From Bacilli bacterium (GTDB lineage Bacteria > Bacillota_I > Bacilli_A > RFN20 > CAG-826), in the NCBI GenBank assembly GCA_024408085.1, contig JAKSVH010000005.1, forward strand, positions 34,371-98,370: a DNA stretch of 64,000 bases, read 5' to 3'. Under the pieces are notes generated by a model. The model was given only the letters and a program-made list of their open reading frames with translations. It did no database searches and was not told the DNA's origin. This document shows, one piece after another, positions 62,569 to 64,000 of the stretch. The position numbers and the translations under genes were made by a program. Each line of letters begins with the position of its first letter. Positions within the stretch are counted from its first letter, which is position 1.

Positions 62569-63759
62569 TTATTTGTGTGCAAGTACGTAATCCAAGAATT
62601 CTTTTTCTTTCTTGGCATCGTGTCTAAATACAAACAAGAAGAATTCATCGCCAAGAGCATCTCTGAAGGCTTCTGGATAAGTTCCGTGTTCTTTTAGATA
62701 TTCACTGAACTTCTCCATAATTTCAGTTGAACTATGTTCATACTGAATGGAATACTTACGATTTATTGAATACGAAACAAAATCAGTTTCGTTATCTAAA
62801 TGTGAAACATTGTTAACAATCATGTTAGCGTAAGTCTCGTAGTAGTCGCATTTAGATACAAGATTCAATAACTCTGGAGTATTTCCTCCTGGAGATCTTA
62901 AGTTTGCTTCTAAGGCGATGATTTCACCTTTTTTAGCAAGGCCTGGTTTATCTTCAAGAAGTTTCCAAAGTTCAATATGGAAACATCTTTGAGAAATGTT
63001 AAATGCTTTAACAATTCTTTCGCCCATCTCTCTATAGCTCTTTGGCATAGAGGATTTGGCGAAATAATAAACATCTTTATTTTGGGAAACAACTTCTGCA
63101 ATTGGGGTTGGGAATGTTTCTTTAAAACATATTGTTACTTCACATTCTTTATTGGCGATGCCATCAAAAGACACAATTGAACCACTAATGAACTCTTCCA
63201 TAATGTAAGGTTCAGAGTGGTTAATATTGTGGAAGTTTCTTAAAGCATCTTCATTCTTGATTTTGAATGTAGATGCAGCGCCTACACCACTATCTGGCTT
63301 TGCAAATACTGGGTAGCCGACTTCTTTAACAAACTTCAATGATTCTTCTAAAGAAGAAACCATAATGTATCTAGCAGTCTTTAAGCCTGCTTTTTGGAAG
63401 TATTGTTTCATCTTTGATTTGGCTTGGTAGACTTCTAAGTCATGGAGTCTATAACCACCTTCAACGTTAAACCATTCTCTTAGTTTAGCGTCATTTCTCA
63501 TCCAATATTCGTTATTGGATTCGATAAAATCAATCTTACCGTATTTATTTTTTAAATATTGGACTGTATTAATCATCCATTCCATATTGTTCATGTTTGA
63601 AACAAAACAATATTCGGTAAGATTGTTTTTAAGTTCATCACAAAGTGATTCATATGGTTGATCACCTATTCCAAGAACGTTAACGCCTTTGGCTTTAAGT
63701 TCCTTTACAAAGTGAGAATAAATGACTGGAAAGTTTGGTGATATAAATATGAAATTCAT
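62569..63759 (-). CDS. ATP-grasp family protein
   Basis: A 396-residue ATP-grasp enzyme from the ATG at 63759 (GGAGG eight bases upstream). FIFISPNFPVIYSHFVKELKAKGVNVLGIGDQ is the N-terminal Rossmann-like part; GYPVFAKPDSGVGAASTFKI (about 143-162), YIMEEFISGSIVSFDGI and EIIALEANLRSPGGNTPELLN (about 283-303) are the ATP- and metal-binding segments. Similar proteins occur as biotin/carbamoyl-type carboxylate-amine ligases of unknown substrate. The third ATP-grasp gene of the window; no neighbour helps assign it. Confidence 0.78.
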   Translation of the reverse strand: MNFIFISPNFPVIYSHFVKELKAKGVNVLGIGDQPYESLCDELKNNLTEYCFVSNMNNMEWMINTVQYLKNKYGKIDFIESNNEYWMRNDAKLREWFNVEGGYRLHDLEVYQAKSKMKQYFQKAGLKTARYIMVSSLEESLKFVKEVGYPVFAKPDSGVGAASTFKIKNEDALRNFHNINHSEPYIMEEFISGSIVSFDGIANKECEVTICFKETFPTPIAEVVSQNKDVYYFAKSSMPKSYREMGERIVKAFNISQRCFHIELWKLLEDKPGLAKKGEIIALEANLRSPGGNTPELLNLVSKCDYYETYANMIVNNVSHLDNETDFVSYSINRKYSIQYEHSSTEIMEKFSEYLKEHGTYPEAFRDALGDEFFLFVFRHDAKKEKEFLDYVLAHK

Positions 63760-63839
63760 TATATGGTCCTCCATATTTGTGTATGTATTATATTCTTTCA
63801 ATTTATAAAATCAAATTAATTTGATACAATGACAACAGT

Positions 63840-64000
63840 ATGAAAAAGTCTATTATTGCATTATTACTTCTACCACTCATGCTTGGCGCATGTGATTTTA
63901 ATCCTTCTAATCAAGGAGAAAATACAAGCGGACAAACCCAACAAAATGAGGAAGAACAACAAAGCTCAAATCACAATCATCATCAACCTATAAATCATAA
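63840..64000 (+). CDS. Start of a lipoprotein gene, truncated by the window end
   Basis: MKKSIIALLLLPLMLGACDF is a lipoprotein signal peptide with lipobox LGAC; the following 33 residues are Asn/Gln/Glu/His-rich (NHNHHQ), a disordered linker sometimes seen in metal-binding solute-binding proteins. The gene runs off the right edge. TACAAT lies nine bases before the ATG and there is no ribosome binding site. Function cannot be called from this part. Confidence 0.7.
   Translation, partial: MKKSIIALLLLPLMLGACDFNPSNQGENTSGQTQQNEEEQQSSNHNHHQPINH

Noticed and set aside
1..64000. Alternative genetic code (UGA as Trp) as in Mollicutes
   Set aside because: TGA is used as a normal stop at several ATGA junctions (for example 2094, 4434, 14503), and Trp is written TGG in conserved motifs.
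1..64000. tRNA or rRNA genes
   Set aside because: No cloverleaf or rRNA-like segment was found by eye in the intergenic regions; those over 300 bases are described in the feature list.

Overview
The window is AT-rich (about two-thirds A+T by eye), uses the standard genetic code, and carries no rRNA, tRNA or CRISPR array that I can see. Gene content suggests an anaerobic, fermentative Gram-positive-type bacterium, probably a low-GC Bacillota of the Bacilli/Erysipelotrichia kind, possibly gut-associated. The evidence is CDP-glycerol and teichoic-type polymer enzymes, lipoproteins, superoxide reductase, D-lactate dehydrogenase, ATP-dependent PEP carboxykinase and strong AGGAGG-type ribosome binding sites on housekeeping genes. 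Genus-level placement is not possible from this alone.

Layout. (1) 1-2816, minus strand: a type II Thoeris-like anti-phage cassette with a membrane-macro effector (ThsA type) and three different TIR-family proteins. It is apparently the tail of an operon that starts with LicD, an F420-dehydrogenase-like protein and a TagD cytidylyltransferase (2829-5204). (2) 5.2-30.9 kb: a large capsule/exopolysaccharide/teichoic locus, a mosaic of short units on both strands. It holds about nine glycosyltransferases, polysaccharide pyruvyl, Stealth and CDP-glycerol transferases, a CDP-glycerol transferase-YdjC deacetylase fusion, two O-antigen polymerase/ligase-like proteins, RfbA/RfbB plus a DegT aminotransferase for a dTDP-amino-dideoxy sugar, a TRAP permease, an ATP-grasp/HTH pair and an ABC exporter. 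(3) 31.0-36.7 kb: an apparently inserted island with an orphan two-subunit ThDP dehydrogenase with an altered metal motif, an SDR, an ATP-grasp ligase and a broken IS110 element. It is bracketed by a duplicated 5' end of the ABC exporter gene. (4) 36.7-47.2 kb: an accessory region with a 1186-residue protein carrying a C-terminal PD-(D/E)XK-like motif, then two cassettes (HTH + RhuM; SWIM + DUF4143-type ATPase). Each cassette is bounded by near-identical copies of the 3' end of capG and its hairpins; the third copy is the intact capG. (5) 47.2-52.1 kb: a membrane-anchored McrB-like AAA+ ATPase with a DUF2357-like partner, and small membrane proteins. (6) 52.2-54.7 kb: CapE-CapF for UDP-N-acetyl-L-fucosamine, completed by CapG at 45.8-47.2 kb. 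(7) 54.9-64.0 kb: mostly ordinary metabolism (SDR, D-LDH, superoxide reductase, LysR, aspartate aminotransferase, PEPCK, ATP-grasp, lipoprotein).

Three themes stand out. First, CapE, CapG and a nucleotidyltransferase-like protein each carry an N-terminal Xre-type DNA-binding domain, and the CapG promoter contains a perfect palindrome; this suggests enzymes that regulate capsule genes directly. Second, many polysaccharide genes have a -10 hexamer about seven bases before the ATG and no ribosome binding site, so they are probably leaderless, whereas the inserted island and housekeeping genes use Shine-Dalgarno sites. Third, the capG 3' end looks like a recurrent insertion point for defence-like or regulatory cassettes.
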